Numbered from the stretch's first letter, positions 25,469-35,077 are shown. The stretch is 64,000 bases of DNA from an uncultured Lachnospiraceae bacterium (GCA_946558465.1 CAMNTM010000012.1:1-64000), one strand, 5' to 3'. The notes: a model not told the origin generated them from the sequence alone. Numbers and translations are program-made.

Positions 25469-27868
25469 ATGATACTAGAACGACTTGGAAAGGAACTGAT
25501 ATATTTTGACGGCGGCACCGGAACTCTCCTTCAGGAGAAGGGCATGAGGCCGGGGGAGCTTCCGGAAATATGGAATCTGACGCACACAGAAGAGATGGTG
25601 GACATCCACAGGCAGTATTTTGAGGCGGGGAGCGATATTGTGCTCACAAATACCTTTGGAGCTAATGCTCTGAAATTCCACAGTACAGAATACGAGCTGG
25701 AGGATATCGTGGCGGCTGCGGTTGTCAATGTAAAGGAAGGCGCCTGGCTGGGCGTTCATGACGGCAGAGAGGTTTATGCGGGACTGGATGTCGGACCTAC
25801 AGGGAAGCTGTTGAAGCCTATGGGAGATTTAAGCTTTGAGGAGGCTTACGAGGCTTTCCGGGAGGTCGTGCAGTACGGGGAAGAGGCAGGAGCCGACTTG
25901 ATACATATTGAGACGATGAGTGATACTTATGAGGTGAAGGCAGCTGTCCTTGCAGCAAAGGAAAATACGAAGCTTCCGGTATTTGCTACGATGATTTTTG
26001 ACGAGAAAGGAAAGCTTTTGACTGGAGGCGATGTGGCGTCTGTTGTTGCATTGCTGGAGGGACTGAGGGTAGATGCTTTAGGAATTAACTGCGGTCTGGG
26101 ACCGGAGCAGATGATTCCGATTCTTAAGGAAATCATGAAGTATACTTCGGTTCCGGTTATCGTAAAGCCTAATGCAGGGCTTCCGAAGCAGCGTGGCGGC
26201 GAGGTTTATTATGATGTTCTGCCGGAGGAATTCGGAGAAATTATGCGGAAGATTGTAGAGCTTGGCGCGTCTTTGGCAGGCGGCTGCTGTGGAACATCAC
26301 CGGATTATATCCGTGCATTGGTCCGAAAGACAAAAGAGCTTAAAAACCTTGACAAGAGATGTATGCCGCCAAAGGAGCACACGATTGTGTCTTCTTACGG
26401 GAAGGCGGTGTTCCTCGGAGAAGAGCCTCGGATTATCGGAGAGCGGATTAATCCTACCGGGAAGAAGAAATTTAAAGAGGCCTTAAAGAATCATGATATC
26501 GACTACATTCTGCGGGAGGGTATCTCACAACAGGATGCAGGAGCACATATTTTGGATGTAAATGTGGGACTTCCAGATATTGATGAACCAAAGCTTATGC
26601 AGGAGGTTGTAACGGAGCTTCAGAGTGTATCCAGTCTGCCGCTGCAGATTGATACCGTGGATGTGAAGGCGCTGGAGGCGGCCATGCGTGTTTATAATGG
26701 GAAGCCTATGGTAAATTCAGTAAACGGCAAGCAGGAATCTATGGATGCTGTATTTCCTCTGATTCAGAGATACGGAGGTGTTGTTGTAGGGCTGACGCTT
26801 GATGAGGCTGGAATCCCCGATACAGCTGAAGGCCGCGCCGAGATTGCAGGAAGGATTATAAAAGAGGCAGAAAAGTATGGCATTCAGAAAAAGGATATCG
26901 TGATAGATGTACTTGCCATGACCATAAGCTCGGATCCCAAAGGAGCGGGGACAACTCTTGATGCACTCCGGCTTGTTCGGGAGAGATATGGGGTATGTAC
27001 TGTACTTGGCGTGTCGAATATTTCCTTTGGACTGCCTTATCGTCCGGCGGTAAATTCTAATTTCTATACGATGGCGATGCAGGCAGGCTTAAGCGCCGGG
27101 ATTATCAATCCCATGTCTGAGGATATGATGCGCTCTTATTATTCCTTCTGCGCGTTGATGGATTACGATGCCAACTGTGAAAGATACATTGAAAAATATG
27201 GAAATCAGGCGGCAGCTTTCGTGTCGGGAAAACAGGCAGAGATAACACTTAAGTCAGCTATTGAAAAGGGGCTTAAGGAGGAGGCCCGCTACGCGGCATA
27301 TGAACTGGTGAAGATACAGGCGCCTCTGGAGATTATCAATGAGCAGATGATACCGGCTCTTGATACAGTAGGAAAGGGCTTTGAGAAAGGGACTGTATTT
27401 CTTCCCCAGCTTTTAATGAGCGCAGATGCGGCGAAGCTTGCATTTGCAGTACTGAAGGATGAGCTGGCAAAGTACGGAGACACACAGCAGAAAAAGGAAA
27501 AAATAGTTCTTGCCACAGTAAAAGGTGATATACATGATATTGGGAAAAACATTGTAAAGGTGCTTCTTGAAAATTACAGCTTTGATGTGATTGATCTGGG
27601 AAAGGATGTGGATCCGGAAACGATTGTGGAAAAAGTAATCGAAGAGGATGTAAAGCTGGCAGGTTTAAGCGCACTTATGACCACAACAGTTGTCAGCATG
27701 GAGGAGACGATAAAACTGCTTAGAAAGAAAAGACCCGATTGTAAAGTTATGGTAGGAGGAGCGGTTTTGAATCAAGAATATGCAGATATGATAGGAGCAG
27801 ATTTTTATGGCAAGGATGCGATGCAGTCTGTCTATTATGCACAGAAGCTTTTGAAGGAGGAGATGTAA
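25469..27868 (+). CDS. metH: Cobalamin-dependent methionine synthase without activation domain
   Basis: 799 residues. The homocysteine-binding barrel has its Zn cysteines in INCGLG (about 207) and GGCCGTS (about 271). The pterin-binding domain follows (GERINPTGKKKFKEAL, HILDVNVGLPDIDE), then the B12 cap and B12-binding domain with DIHDIGKN (about 688, lower axial His) and SALMTTTV. The activation domain is absent and supplied by the gene just upstream. The split form is usual in Clostridia. Only 3 nt separate it from asnA. Confidence 0.95.
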   Translation: MILERLGKELIYFDGGTGTLLQEKGMRPGELPEIWNLTHTEEMVDIHRQYFEAGSDIVLTNTFGANALKFHSTEYELEDIVAAAVVNVKEGAWLGVHDGREVYAGLDVGPTGKLLKPMGDLSFEEAYEAFREVVQYGEEAGADLIHIETMSDTYEVKAAVLAAKENTKLPVFATMIFDEKGKLLTGGDVASVVALLEGLRVDALGINCGLGPEQMIPILKEIMKYTSVPVIVKPNAGLPKQRGGEVYYDVLPEEFGEIMRKIVELGASLAGGCCGTSPDYIRALVRKTKELKNLDKRCMPPKEHTIVSSYGKAVFLGEEPRIIGERINPTGKKKFKEALKNHDIDYILREGISQQDAGAHILDVNVGLPDIDEPKLMQEVVTELQSVSSLPLQIDTVDVKALEAAMRVYNGKPMVNSVNGKQESMDAVFPLIQRYGGVVVGLTLDEAGIPDTAEGRAEIAGRIIKEAEKYGIQKKDIVIDVLAMTISSDPKGAGTTLDALRLVRERYGVCTVLGVSNISFGLPYRPAVNSNFYTMAMQAGLSAGIINPMSEDMMRSYYSFCALMDYDANCERYIEKYGNQAAAFVSGKQAEITLKSAIEKGLKEEARYAAYELVKIQAPLEIINEQMIPALDTVGKGFEKGTVFLPQLLMSADAAKLAFAVLKDELAKYGDTQQKKEKIVLATVKGDIHDIGKNIVKVLLENYSFDVIDLGKDVDPETIVEKVIEEDVKLAGLSALMTTTVVSMEETIKLLRKKRPDCKVMVGGAVLNQEYADMIGADFYGKDAMQSVYYAQKLLKEEM

Positions 27869-27871
27869 AGG

Positions 27872-28879
27872 ATGAGTCTTGTGATACCCAAAAACTATGA
27901 TCCGCATCTGAGTGTGCGGGAAACACAAGAAGCGATTAAGTATATTCGTGACACATTTCAGAAGGAATTCGGAAAGGAAATGAATCTGGAGAGGATCTCT
28001 GCTCCGCTTTTTGTGGAAAAGAGCAGCGGCCTGAATGACAATCTGAACGGGGTAGAACGTCCGGTTCAGTTTGATATTGCGGCAGTTCCAGAGGAGACCA
28101 TAGAGGTGGTGCACTCTCTTGCAAAATGGAAGCGCATGGCTCTTCATGAGTATAAATTCAAACCAGGTGAAGGATTATATACGAACATGAATGCGATCCG
28201 CCGAGATGAAGAGCTTGATAATCTGCACTCCTGTTATGTAGATCAGTGGGACTGGGAGAAGGTAATTACGAGAGAGGAGCGCACCGTAGAAAAGCTTGAG
28301 GAGACCGTGCGTACGATTTTTAAGATCATCAAGCATATGCAGCATGAGGTGTGGTACAGATATCCCAATGCAGTGAAGCATCTTCCGGGGGAAATTACCT
28401 TTATTACTTCCCAGGAGCTGGAGGACAGATATCCGGGCAGGACGCCTAAAGAGAGGGAAAATCTGATCACAAAGGAGCTTGGCTGTGTATTTTTGATGCA
28501 GATTGGGGATAAGCTTAGAAGCGGAATTCCTCATGACGGACGTGCGCCGGATTATGATGACTGGAGCTTGAATGGAGATATTTTATTTTGGCATGAACCG
28601 CTTAACTGTGCTCTGGAGATATCCAGCATGGGGATTCGTGTAGATGAGAAGTCCTTAGATGAGCAGCTTAAAAAGGCCGGCTGTGAGGATAGAAGAGAAC
28701 TGCCATACCACAGGATGCTTCTTGAGGGACAGCTTCCGCTTACCATCGGCGGCGGTATCGGACAGTCCAGACTCTGCATGCTGCTTTTGAACCGGGCACA
28801 TGTAGGAGAGGTGCAGGCAAGTATCTGGCCCCAGGAGATGCGTGAAGTCTGCAGGCAGAATGATATATTCCTTTTGTAG
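27872..28879 (+). CDS. asnA: Aspartate-ammonia ligase
   Basis: 335 residues, class II aaRS-like asparagine synthetase using ammonia. [21 protein letters not shown] at the start, [21 protein letters not shown], the WKRMALHEY motif, and C-terminal [19 protein letters not shown] are diagnostic. AAGGAGGAG at the end of metH serves as ribosome site, so it is probably co-transcribed with metF-metH. A bidirectional terminator follows. Confidence 0.95.
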   Translation: MSLVIPKNYDPHLSVRETQEAIKYIRDTFQKEFGKEMNLERISAPLFVEKSSGLNDNLNGVERPVQFDIAAVPEETIEVVHSLAKWKRMALHEYKFKPGEGLYTNMNAIRRDEELDNLHSCYVDQWDWEKVITREERTVEKLEETVRTIFKIIKHMQHEVWYRYPNAVKHLPGEITFITSQELEDRYPGRTPKERENLITKELGCVFLMQIGDKLRSGIPHDGRAPDYDDWSLNGDILFWHEPLNCALEISSMGIRVDEKSLDEQLKKAGCEDRRELPYHRMLLEGQLPLTIGGGIGQSRLCMLLLNRAHVGEVQASIWPQEMREVCRQNDIFLL

Positions 28880-28934
28880 AGGTGCAGGAAAAGGGTGGAT
28901 CTCAAGTATATCTGTGCGGCTTGCAGGCATGTAG

Positions 28935-28996
28935 AAAAAAGGCTTTCGGCAGGATGTGTACCAGAAGGTATGGAGGCGGCCGAAAGCCTTTATTTT
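28935..28996. terminator. Bidirectional terminator between asnA and the MerR gene
   Basis: GGCTTTCGGC (28941-28950) pairs with GCCGAAAGCC (28979-28988). It is flanked by AAAAAA on the left and TTTATTTTT on the right, so it can work for both convergent genes. Confidence 0.85.
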
Positions 28997-29442
28997 TGTG
29001 TTTTCATTTTCAGTTTTATGTCTCTATATAACTTAGGGATTTCGTCAGGGGACAGGGAACGGACTTTTTCTTCTGTACCATCCTGTACGGCCTGTTCATA
29101 ATACCAGCATTTGAATTCCAGAAGGTTAAGTGTTTCCTGCATTTTTTCGATCTGCTTTTTGACGGCATCTCTACGGCTCTGGAACAGTGTAAGCCGGTTT
29201 ATAAGAGAAGCCTTGTCGCCTTTTATAGCCATGTCGATAAATTTTTTGATTTCTTTGATGGATAAACCGGATTGCTTTAGACATTCGATAACTTTCAGCC
29301 ATTCATAATCCTTGTCGGTAAACATCCGGATTCCGCCGCTGGAACGTTCTACAAACGGGAGCAGTCCTTCCTTGTCATAATAGCGCAGAGTGGAAGCCGG
29401 GATACCCGAAACCTTTGCCATTTCACCAACTGTATATAACAT
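28990..29442 (-). CDS. MerR family regulator, NmlR/AdhR-like
   Basis: 150 residues. The N-terminal MerR winged helix (YTVGEMAKVSGIPASTLRYYD, then EGLLPF) precedes a coiled-coil dimer helix (LTLFQSRRDAVKKQIEKMQE). Cys54 in IECLKQSGLSI sits where NmlR/AdhR-type carbonyl and thiol-stress regulators carry their sensor cysteine. ATG 29442 has GAGGT 8 nt upstream; the TTG at 29448 is too close. It is divergent from a flavodoxin gene whose promoter has a MerR-type 19-bp spacer. The inducing signal is not shown. Confidence 0.88.
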   Translation of the reverse strand: MLYTVGEMAKVSGIPASTLRYYDKEGLLPFVERSSGGIRMFTDKDYEWLKVIECLKQSGLSIKEIKKFIDMAIKGDKASLINRLTLFQSRRDAVKKQIEKMQETLNLLEFKCWYYEQAVQDGTEEKVRSLSPDEIPKLYRDIKLKMKTQK

Positions 29443-29509
29443 AATCAATTACCTCAGTAAGTTTTATATGTGAATCTGTAGAATTTTATAAAAAAGTTTT
29501 ATATAGCTC

Positions 29510-29540
29510 TTGACTTAAAGTTTACTTAAAGTTATATGAT
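29510..29540 (+). promoter_or_regulatory. MerR-type promoter/operator of the flavodoxin gene
   Basis: TTGACT (29510-29515) and TATGAT (29535-29540) are separated by 19 bp, the over-long spacing that MerR activators correct. Two copies of the near-palindromic ACTTAAAGT (29513-29521 and 29524-29532) fill the spacer. Confidence 0.7.
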
Positions 29541-29615
29541 TAATGTAAACTTATTATATAAAGTTTAAATTTGAAAGTCAACGAAAACATTGGAAAGTAT
29601 AGGAGGATTTTAACA

Positions 29616-30092
29616 ATGAGCAAAGCATTAGTGGCGTATTTCAGTGCAAGCAAAGTGACAGAAGGGGTTGCAGAAAGCCTGGCAGAAGCGATAGGGGCAG
29701 ATCTGTTTGAAATTAAACCGGAGATTCCGTATACGGATGCTGATCTTGACTGGCAGGACAGAAAAAGCAGAAGTTCGGTTGAGATGAACGACAGAGGATG
29801 CCGTCCTGCGATCAGCTCCAGGGTAGAGGATATGGGACAGTACGAGGTTGTTTTTGTCGGATTCCCGGTGTGGTGGTACAGGGAGCCGTCTATTGTTGAT
29901 ACCTTTATGGAGGCCTATGATTTTGACGGAAAGACGATTATTCCTTTTGCCACGTCCGGTGGAAGTCCGATTGGGAATTCCGGAAAGAATATGCAGACTT
30001 TGGTTCCGGGAGCAAAGGTAATGAAGGGAAAATGCTTTGCCGCAAATGTCTCCGAAAAGGTACTTGCGGGCTGGGCGGCAGAATGGCTGTAA
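29616..30092 (+). CDS. Flavodoxin family protein
   Basis: 158 residues. The FMN phosphate-binding loop is at the N-terminus (ALVAYFSASKVTEGVAE), the aromatic loop is FVGFPVWWYREPS (about 86-98) and the third loop is IPFATSGGSPIGNSGKN. It probably carries electrons or serves as a small flavin oxidoreductase in the cytoplasm. The start at 29616 follows AGGAGGATTTTAAC. Control by the divergent MerR protein is likely, because the operator lies in its promoter; a link to electrophile or carbonyl stress is an inference. Confidence 0.85.
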   Translation: MSKALVAYFSASKVTEGVAESLAEAIGADLFEIKPEIPYTDADLDWQDRKSRSSVEMNDRGCRPAISSRVEDMGQYEVVFVGFPVWWYREPSIVDTFMEAYDFDGKTIIPFATSGGSPIGNSGKNMQTLVPGAKVMKGKCFAANVSEKVLAGWAAEWL

Positions 30093-30215
30093 AATGATTG
30101 AAATTAACGCTCTGGCAACTGCCGGTTGACAGATTTGACAGTGTACTTTCTGGACTGCAACCTGTAATTATGATAAGGTTGATTACAGAATTAAGACAGT
30201 ACAGGAGGTAAAAAT

Positions 30216-31217
30216 ATGATATTAGCAGATAAGATAGTGGCTCTCCGCAAAAAAGCAGGCTGGTCACAGGAGGAACTGGCAAATCAGCTTGGCGTAACAA
30301 GACAATCTGTTTCAAAGTGGGAAGGTGCACAGTCTATACCAGATTTAGATAGAGTAATTCAGCTGAGCAGAATATTTGAGGTATCGACAGACTATTTATT
30401 AAAAGAAGAGATAGAGGAGCGTGAATACGCAGAAGAAGCGTATTCCTCCGATAATATGATCCCGATACGGCGTGTATCAATGGAAGAAGCTTCGGAATAC
30501 TTAAGGCTGTGCAGAGAGTCGGCGCCCAAAATAGCGGCAGGAACCTTTCTATGCATCATCTCACCGATTTGTCTTTTGCTTTTAGGCATGTTCAGTGAAT
30601 ATTCGATACTGAGAATCTCGGAAAATGTGGCGGGAGGAATGGGAATATGCATTCTGCTGGCGCTGGTAACGGCAGGAATCGTACTATTTCTTTCCTGTGA
30701 TGCGAAGGTAAAGGAGTTTGAATATCTGAATAAAGAAGTATTTGAGACAGAGTATGGAGTAACCGGGATGGTACAGGACAGAAAAAAGCATTTCCAGAGC
30801 ACATATTCCAGTCTGAATATTAAGGGGACAGTGCTTTGTATCTTATCGGTTATACCGTTGTTTGCTGCTGCGTGTACAGATAATGATGTTCTGGGAGTAA
30901 TTGCTCTGTGCCTGCTTCTGTTGATTGTAGGAATCGGCTGTATAGCGTTTGTGTATGGAGGCGTGATTTGGGGGGCCATGGATAAACTTCTGCAGGAGGG
31001 AGATTATACACAGGCAAAGAAAAAGAAAAAGCATGTTCTTGGTCCTGTCAGCGCAGTTTATTGGCTGATGATTACCGCCGTATTCTTCTGGTATACTTAC
31101 GGTCCGGATGGAAACGGACATCCGGGATCAAGTAAGTTTATATGGATGATCAGCGGGGTGCTTTACGGGGCGGTAGTTGTTATTGTCAGGCTGATCGAAA
31201 AAAATACTGAAAAATAA
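30216..31217 (+). CDS. XRE-family transcriptional regulator with C-terminal membrane domain
   Basis: 333 residues. The N-terminal helix-turn-helix (VALRKKAGWSQEELANQLGV, then RQSVSKWEGAQSIPDLDRVI) is a classical XRE domain. A linker (about 70-100) is followed by about six hydrophobic helices from residue 107 to the end (for example FLCIISPICLLLLGMF, GICILLALVTAGIVLF, VLGVIALCLLLLIVGIG). Such HTH plus membrane proteins are common in Firmicutes, and their signal is usually unknown. AGGAGG precedes the ATG. It is probably transcribed apart from the flavodoxin. Confidence 0.85.
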   Translation: MILADKIVALRKKAGWSQEELANQLGVTRQSVSKWEGAQSIPDLDRVIQLSRIFEVSTDYLLKEEIEEREYAEEAYSSDNMIPIRRVSMEEASEYLRLCRESAPKIAAGTFLCIISPICLLLLGMFSEYSILRISENVAGGMGICILLALVTAGIVLFLSCDAKVKEFEYLNKEVFETEYGVTGMVQDRKKHFQSTYSSLNIKGTVLCILSVIPLFAAACTDNDVLGVIALCLLLLIVGIGCIAFVYGGVIWGAMDKLLQEGDYTQAKKKKKHVLGPVSAVYWLMITAVFFWYTYGPDGNGHPGSSKFIWMISGVLYGAVVVIVRLIEKNTEK

Positions 31218-31256
31218 TAAAATAAAAAGATAACTAAGCATAAGAATTTAAAACGG

Positions 31257-31303
31257 AAGCGGTGGAATCTCAGCAGAAGGAACGGATTGCCACCGTTTTG
31301 TCT
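31257..31303 (+). terminator. Terminator after the XRE membrane regulator
   Basis: AAGCGGTGG pairs with CCACCGTTT (one wobble), extended inward by AATC with GATT around a one-base bulge, then TTTTGTCT. Confidence 0.65.
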
Positions 31304-31322
31304 ATATAGCACATAGGTTTTA

Positions 31323-31374
31323 TTTGTCTTATAGAATAATCAAATAATTACATATGTAATATCTATTAGACAAA
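31323..31374. promoter_or_regulatory. Inverted repeats upstream of the oligopeptide transporter
   Basis: TTTGTCTTATAGA (31323-31335) is matched, with one mismatch, by TCTATTAGACAAA (31362-31374). Between them lies a perfect 14-bp palindrome ATTACATATGTAAT (31347-31360), off the centre of the outer pair. This looks like operator DNA. I could not place a convincing promoter. Confidence 0.45.
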
Positions 31375-31438
31375 AGAAAATGAGAGAGTTAAAATGATAC
31401 TGCAAATTTGTACATTTTTACAATAAGGAGGAAACAGC

Positions 31439-33127
31439 ATGAAAAGAAAACTAATCGGCATATTATTGTGTGCTGCGATGGTGTGCGGACTTGCAGGATG
31501 CGGAAAAAGCGGGGAAACAAAGGAAGGAGAGACGGCGGGAGAAAGCGGCGCTGCGAAGAAAGATACGATTGTCTGCGGTATAGCAGATAATGTGCCGGGG
31601 ATTTTTAATCCGCTGGTTGCTACAAAGACAACGGATCAGGATATTAATAAGATTATCTATCCGTCATTGCTGGAGATTACAGATACGGGAGACTTTCAGC
31701 CGTACCTGGCAGAGTCTTATGAAGTTTCAGAGGATAATTTGAAAATGACATTTCATCTGCAGAAGGAAGCGAAGTGGCATGACGGGGAACCGGTTACGGC
31801 AGAGGATGTAGCGTTTACATTTGAAAGTATTTTTGACGGAAGCTTTACGGGAACTTCTTATGAGAAGGTCTCTTCTATTACCGGAGCAAAGGATAAGCAT
31901 GAAGGAAATGCTGAAAAAGCAGAGGGAATCAAGATAATTGACGAACACACAATTGAGTTTACGTTTGATCAAGTGTATGCACCGGCATTTGCGGATATTG
32001 TGACAAGAGGAATTATTCCAGAGCATATCTGGGGCAGCATTCCGGTAGCAGAATTTGAAAATCAGGCGGAGTTATTTAAAAAGCCGGTCGGCTGCGGACC
32101 ATATAAGGTAGACGAATACGTAGAAGGCCAGCATATTAACATGACTGCAAACGAGGATTTCTTTTTGGGCAGGCCGAAGACAGAAAAATTTGTAATTAAG
32201 ATTGTTTCACCGGACAGTATTCTAGCTGAATATCAAAACGGTACGATTGATATTGTCAGTGTAAGGGATCTTACCTCTGATGACCTTACAACACTTACGG
32301 ATACGCTGGGAGTAGAAGTAGTGAATTTCCCGAATAACGTATACAGGTACATCGGAATTAATATGAGAAAAGAAGTATTCCAGGATAAGAATTTAAGAGA
32401 GGCTCTGATTTATGCGATAAACAGAGAGCAGATTGTGGAAAGTATTCTTGAAGGAAAGGGTGTTACAGTAGAGGCGCCGTTTTTACCAGCCGGCTGGGCA
32501 AAGGCAGATGAGAGCAAGCTTACGGTACGTTCCTATGATCCGGAAAAGGCAAAGGCGCTCTTGAAAGAATCCGGGTATGAGGACAGAGACGGTGACGGGA
32601 TTGCTGAAAATGCGGACGGAGTGAAGCTGTCCTTTACCTATAAAATACCTTCTGATTCTCAGATTACGGAACAGGTAGCTCTTGTGGTCCAGCAGAGCTT
32701 TAAGGAGATCGGAGTGAATGTTGAGCTTAAAACCTTTGAATATCAGGCGCTGGCCACAGAAGCAATTTTCAATCATGATTTTGATTTCTATACACTGAAC
32801 TGCCAGTTCGGACTTGACCCGGATATTAAATCCTGGTGGCATTCTTCCTCTGCACAGGATGAACCGGGAGTTCCAAGCTGGAACTTTGACAGCTTTAAAA
32901 ATGAGGAGGTCGATAAGCTGATAGACCAGGCAAATGCAACACTTGATCAGGATGAACGGAAGACCGCATACAATGACGCTGCCGCGGTTATCAGTGAGGA
33001 GGCTCCGATGATCTTCCTGTACGTACAGGACAATGCATATGCATACCCAGAAGGAACAGAAGGATTTTCGCCGTATACATTTAATGTATTCTATAATGTG
33101 TATAACTGGACTGTTCCGCAGAAATAA
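31439..33127 (+). CDS. Peptide/nickel-class ABC transporter substrate-binding lipoprotein
   Basis: 562 residues. The signal peptide ends in a lipobox (GLAGC, Cys about 21), then the SBP family 5 body with YPSLLEITDTGDFQPYLAESYEV, KWHDGEPVTAEDVAFTFESI and CGPYKVDEYVEGQ. It is anchored outside the membrane and feeds the permease pair downstream. Family 5 binds oligopeptides, nickel chelates, glutathione and others; the substrate cannot be read from sequence. GGAGGAAACAGC precedes the ATG. Confidence 0.92.
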   Translation: MKRKLIGILLCAAMVCGLAGCGKSGETKEGETAGESGAAKKDTIVCGIADNVPGIFNPLVATKTTDQDINKIIYPSLLEITDTGDFQPYLAESYEVSEDNLKMTFHLQKEAKWHDGEPVTAEDVAFTFESIFDGSFTGTSYEKVSSITGAKDKHEGNAEKAEGIKIIDEHTIEFTFDQVYAPAFADIVTRGIIPEHIWGSIPVAEFENQAELFKKPVGCGPYKVDEYVEGQHINMTANEDFFLGRPKTEKFVIKIVSPDSILAEYQNGTIDIVSVRDLTSDDLTTLTDTLGVEVVNFPNNVYRYIGINMRKEVFQDKNLREALIYAINREQIVESILEGKGVTVEAPFLPAGWAKADESKLTVRSYDPEKAKALLKESGYEDRDGDGIAENADGVKLSFTYKIPSDSQITEQVALVVQQSFKEIGVNVELKTFEYQALATEAIFNHDFDFYTLNCQFGLDPDIKSWWHSSSAQDEPGVPSWNFDSFKNEEVDKLIDQANATLDQDERKTAYNDAAAVISEEAPMIFLYVQDNAYAYPEGTEGFSPYTFNVFYNVYNWTVPQK

Positions 33128-33155
33128 AAAACATAAAATATATCTTAATGTATAT

Positions 33156-33186
33156 CTGAGGCTGCTGCGTTATGCAGAGGCCTCAG
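33156..33186 (+). other. Intercistronic hairpin between binding protein and permease genes
   Basis: CTGAGGC (33156-33162) pairs with GCCTCAG (33180-33186), with an inner CTGC/GCAG pair. No U-tract follows. Such hairpins often stabilise the more abundant binding-protein mRNA or cause partial termination. Confidence 0.6.
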
Positions 33187-33213
33187 TGTTATATACAGAT
33201 ACAGGAGAAAAAA

Positions 33214-34197
33214 ATGTGGAAATATCTATTAAAACGAATCGGTATTTCAGTGGTGATACTTGTTATTGTGTCAATTGTGATTTTCGTGCTGATTCGAATG
33301 CAGCCGGGAAATCCCTTTGTAGGAATGGTATCTGCCGATACGGATCCTGACTATATTGAAAAGAGGATGGAAGAGCTGGGATATAATGCGCCCCTGCCGG
33401 AACAGTATGTAAAATGGCTGGGACGTACCTTAAAACTTGATTTGGGATATTCCTTACAATATAAGCTGCCGGTGGCAGAGCTTATTCTGGGACGTATGAA
33501 AAACACATTGCTGCTGTCGGGGACTGCATTTGTATTAAGTTCGTTTATAGCGGCGGCAGCGGGTGTCTATACAGCCTATAAGCGGAAGAGTATTTTTGAT
33601 CATGTGATAACGCTTATTTCTTTTGTTATGGTGTCGGTGCCGACATTTTTCAGCGCTCTTCTTTTGATTAAGATTCTAAGCTTTGATTTAGGGCTGCTGC
33701 CTCCGAGCGGAATCGTAACATCCGGAAGCAGCTATGTGGGATTGGAACGAATAAAAGATACGTTAGTACATATGGTGCTGCCGGTAGGGATATTGACCAT
33801 TGTACAGTCAGCCTCTATGATGCGGTATATCAGGGCCTCCATGTCAGATATTTTTACGCAGGATTATATGCGGATGGCAAAGGCTAAAGGCATGAAAGCC
33901 GGCAGATTGATATGGGTCCACGGCTTTCGCAATGCGTGGACAGCAGTAATTACCTTATTTGCCATGCAGTTTCCAAGTCTTTTATCGGGAGCAGTTTTGA
34001 CGGAAACTGTGTTTGTATGGCCGGGGATTGGAAGACTTAATTATGATGCGATTCTGTCACAGGATTATCCGGTTATTATGGGAGTTACAATCTTTATGGC
34101 AGTTATTATCGTCGGAATGAATCTGCTTGCAGATGTGCTGTGTGCGGTTGCAAATCCACGTATCAGTGTGTTCAGGAAGGAAGCAGGAACAGTATGA
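33214..34197 (+). CDS. ABC transporter permease, OppB/DppB type
   Basis: 327 residues with an N-terminal helix (LLKRIGISVVILVIVSIVIFVLI) and five further helices. The family segment YIRASMSDIFTQDYMRMAKAKG holds the EAA-like coupling loop (about 220-245), and LLSGAVLTETVFVWPGIGRL lies near the end. It forms the membrane channel with the next gene product. ATG 33214 after CAGGAGAAAAAA is preferred to an upstream in-frame start in the hairpin region. Confidence 0.92.
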   Translation: MWKYLLKRIGISVVILVIVSIVIFVLIRMQPGNPFVGMVSADTDPDYIEKRMEELGYNAPLPEQYVKWLGRTLKLDLGYSLQYKLPVAELILGRMKNTLLLSGTAFVLSSFIAAAAGVYTAYKRKSIFDHVITLISFVMVSVPTFFSALLLIKILSFDLGLLPPSGIVTSGSSYVGLERIKDTLVHMVLPVGILTIVQSASMMRYIRASMSDIFTQDYMRMAKAKGMKAGRLIWVHGFRNAWTAVITLFAMQFPSLLSGAVLTETVFVWPGIGRLNYDAILSQDYPVIMGVTIFMAVIIVGMNLLADVLCAVANPRISVFRKEAGTV

Positions 34198-35066
34198 AAA
34201 AAGATCAAAATAAACCATTAGAAAAATCAGAGCATATTGCCTTGTACAAATTTATTCACAATAAAACGGCGGTTATCAGCGCTGTAATCTTGTTTCTTCT
34301 GGCGGCAGTGTCAGTTTTGGCTCCGGTACTGGCATCTTATGGATTTGATACGACAGATTTAATGAACGTAAGGAAGGCGCCGGGAAGCCTTCATATTCTG
34401 GGAACAGACAGTGTGGGAAGAGATGTATTTACACGCATTCTTTACGGAGGACGGGTATCTATTCTGGTGGGTATCAGCGCCATGCTGATACAGCTGTTTC
34501 TTGGTACGCTTCTAGGAATCGCAGCGGGATATTACAGCGGTATTTTAGATATGATTTTTTCAAGGATTGCAGATGCAATTATGTGTTTTCCGTTCTTTGT
34601 GATTGCCATGTCGGTTGTAGCTGTAATTGGTCCGGGTACCTTTAAGCTTGTATTTGTGATCGGATTTCTGATGTGGCCGAAGCTTTTTCGAATCGTAAGA
34701 ACAGAGGTGATGGAGCTTAAGGAAAATGACTATATTGCTGCGGCAAAGGCGATGGGGATGTCTTCAGGAGAGATTATGATAAAACATCTGCTGCCGAATG
34801 TGATGTCGCCGGTACTTGTCTCATCGACGTTATCGGTGGCGCAGGGAATTATTCTTGAAGCGTCGTTAAGCTTCTTGGGGCTTGGGGTCCAGCCGCCGCT
34901 TGCAAGCTGGGGAAATATGCTTTCGGATGCACAGAGCATGTCAGTACTGGCAAATAACTGGTGGATGTGGGTGCCGCCTGGAATTATGGTGGCATTGACG
35001 GTACTGGCAATAAATTTTGTGGGAGAAGGACTTAGAGATGCGCTGGACCCTAAGGTGCGCGGATAA
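34194..35066 (+). CDS. ABC transporter permease, OppC/DppC type
   Basis: 290 residues. The N-terminal helix (VISAVILFLLAAVSVLAPVLA), the periplasmic LGTDSVGRDVFTRILYGGRVS signature and the EAA loop DYIAAAKAMGMSSGEIMIKH followed by SFLGLGVQPPLASWGNML are diagnostic. The ATG overlaps the previous stop (ATGA), so the two permeases are translationally coupled. An in-frame upstream start at 34140 lies inside the previous gene and is rejected. Confidence 0.92.
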   Translation: MKKDQNKPLEKSEHIALYKFIHNKTAVISAVILFLLAAVSVLAPVLASYGFDTTDLMNVRKAPGSLHILGTDSVGRDVFTRILYGGRVSILVGISAMLIQLFLGTLLGIAAGYYSGILDMIFSRIADAIMCFPFFVIAMSVVAVIGPGTFKLVFVIGFLMWPKLFRIVRTEVMELKENDYIAAAKAMGMSSGEIMIKHLLPNVMSPVLVSSTLSVAQGIILEASLSFLGLGVQPPLASWGNMLSDAQSMSVLANNWWMWVPPGIMVALTVLAINFVGEGLRDALDPKVRG

Positions 35067-35077
35067 GAGAGGCAGTT

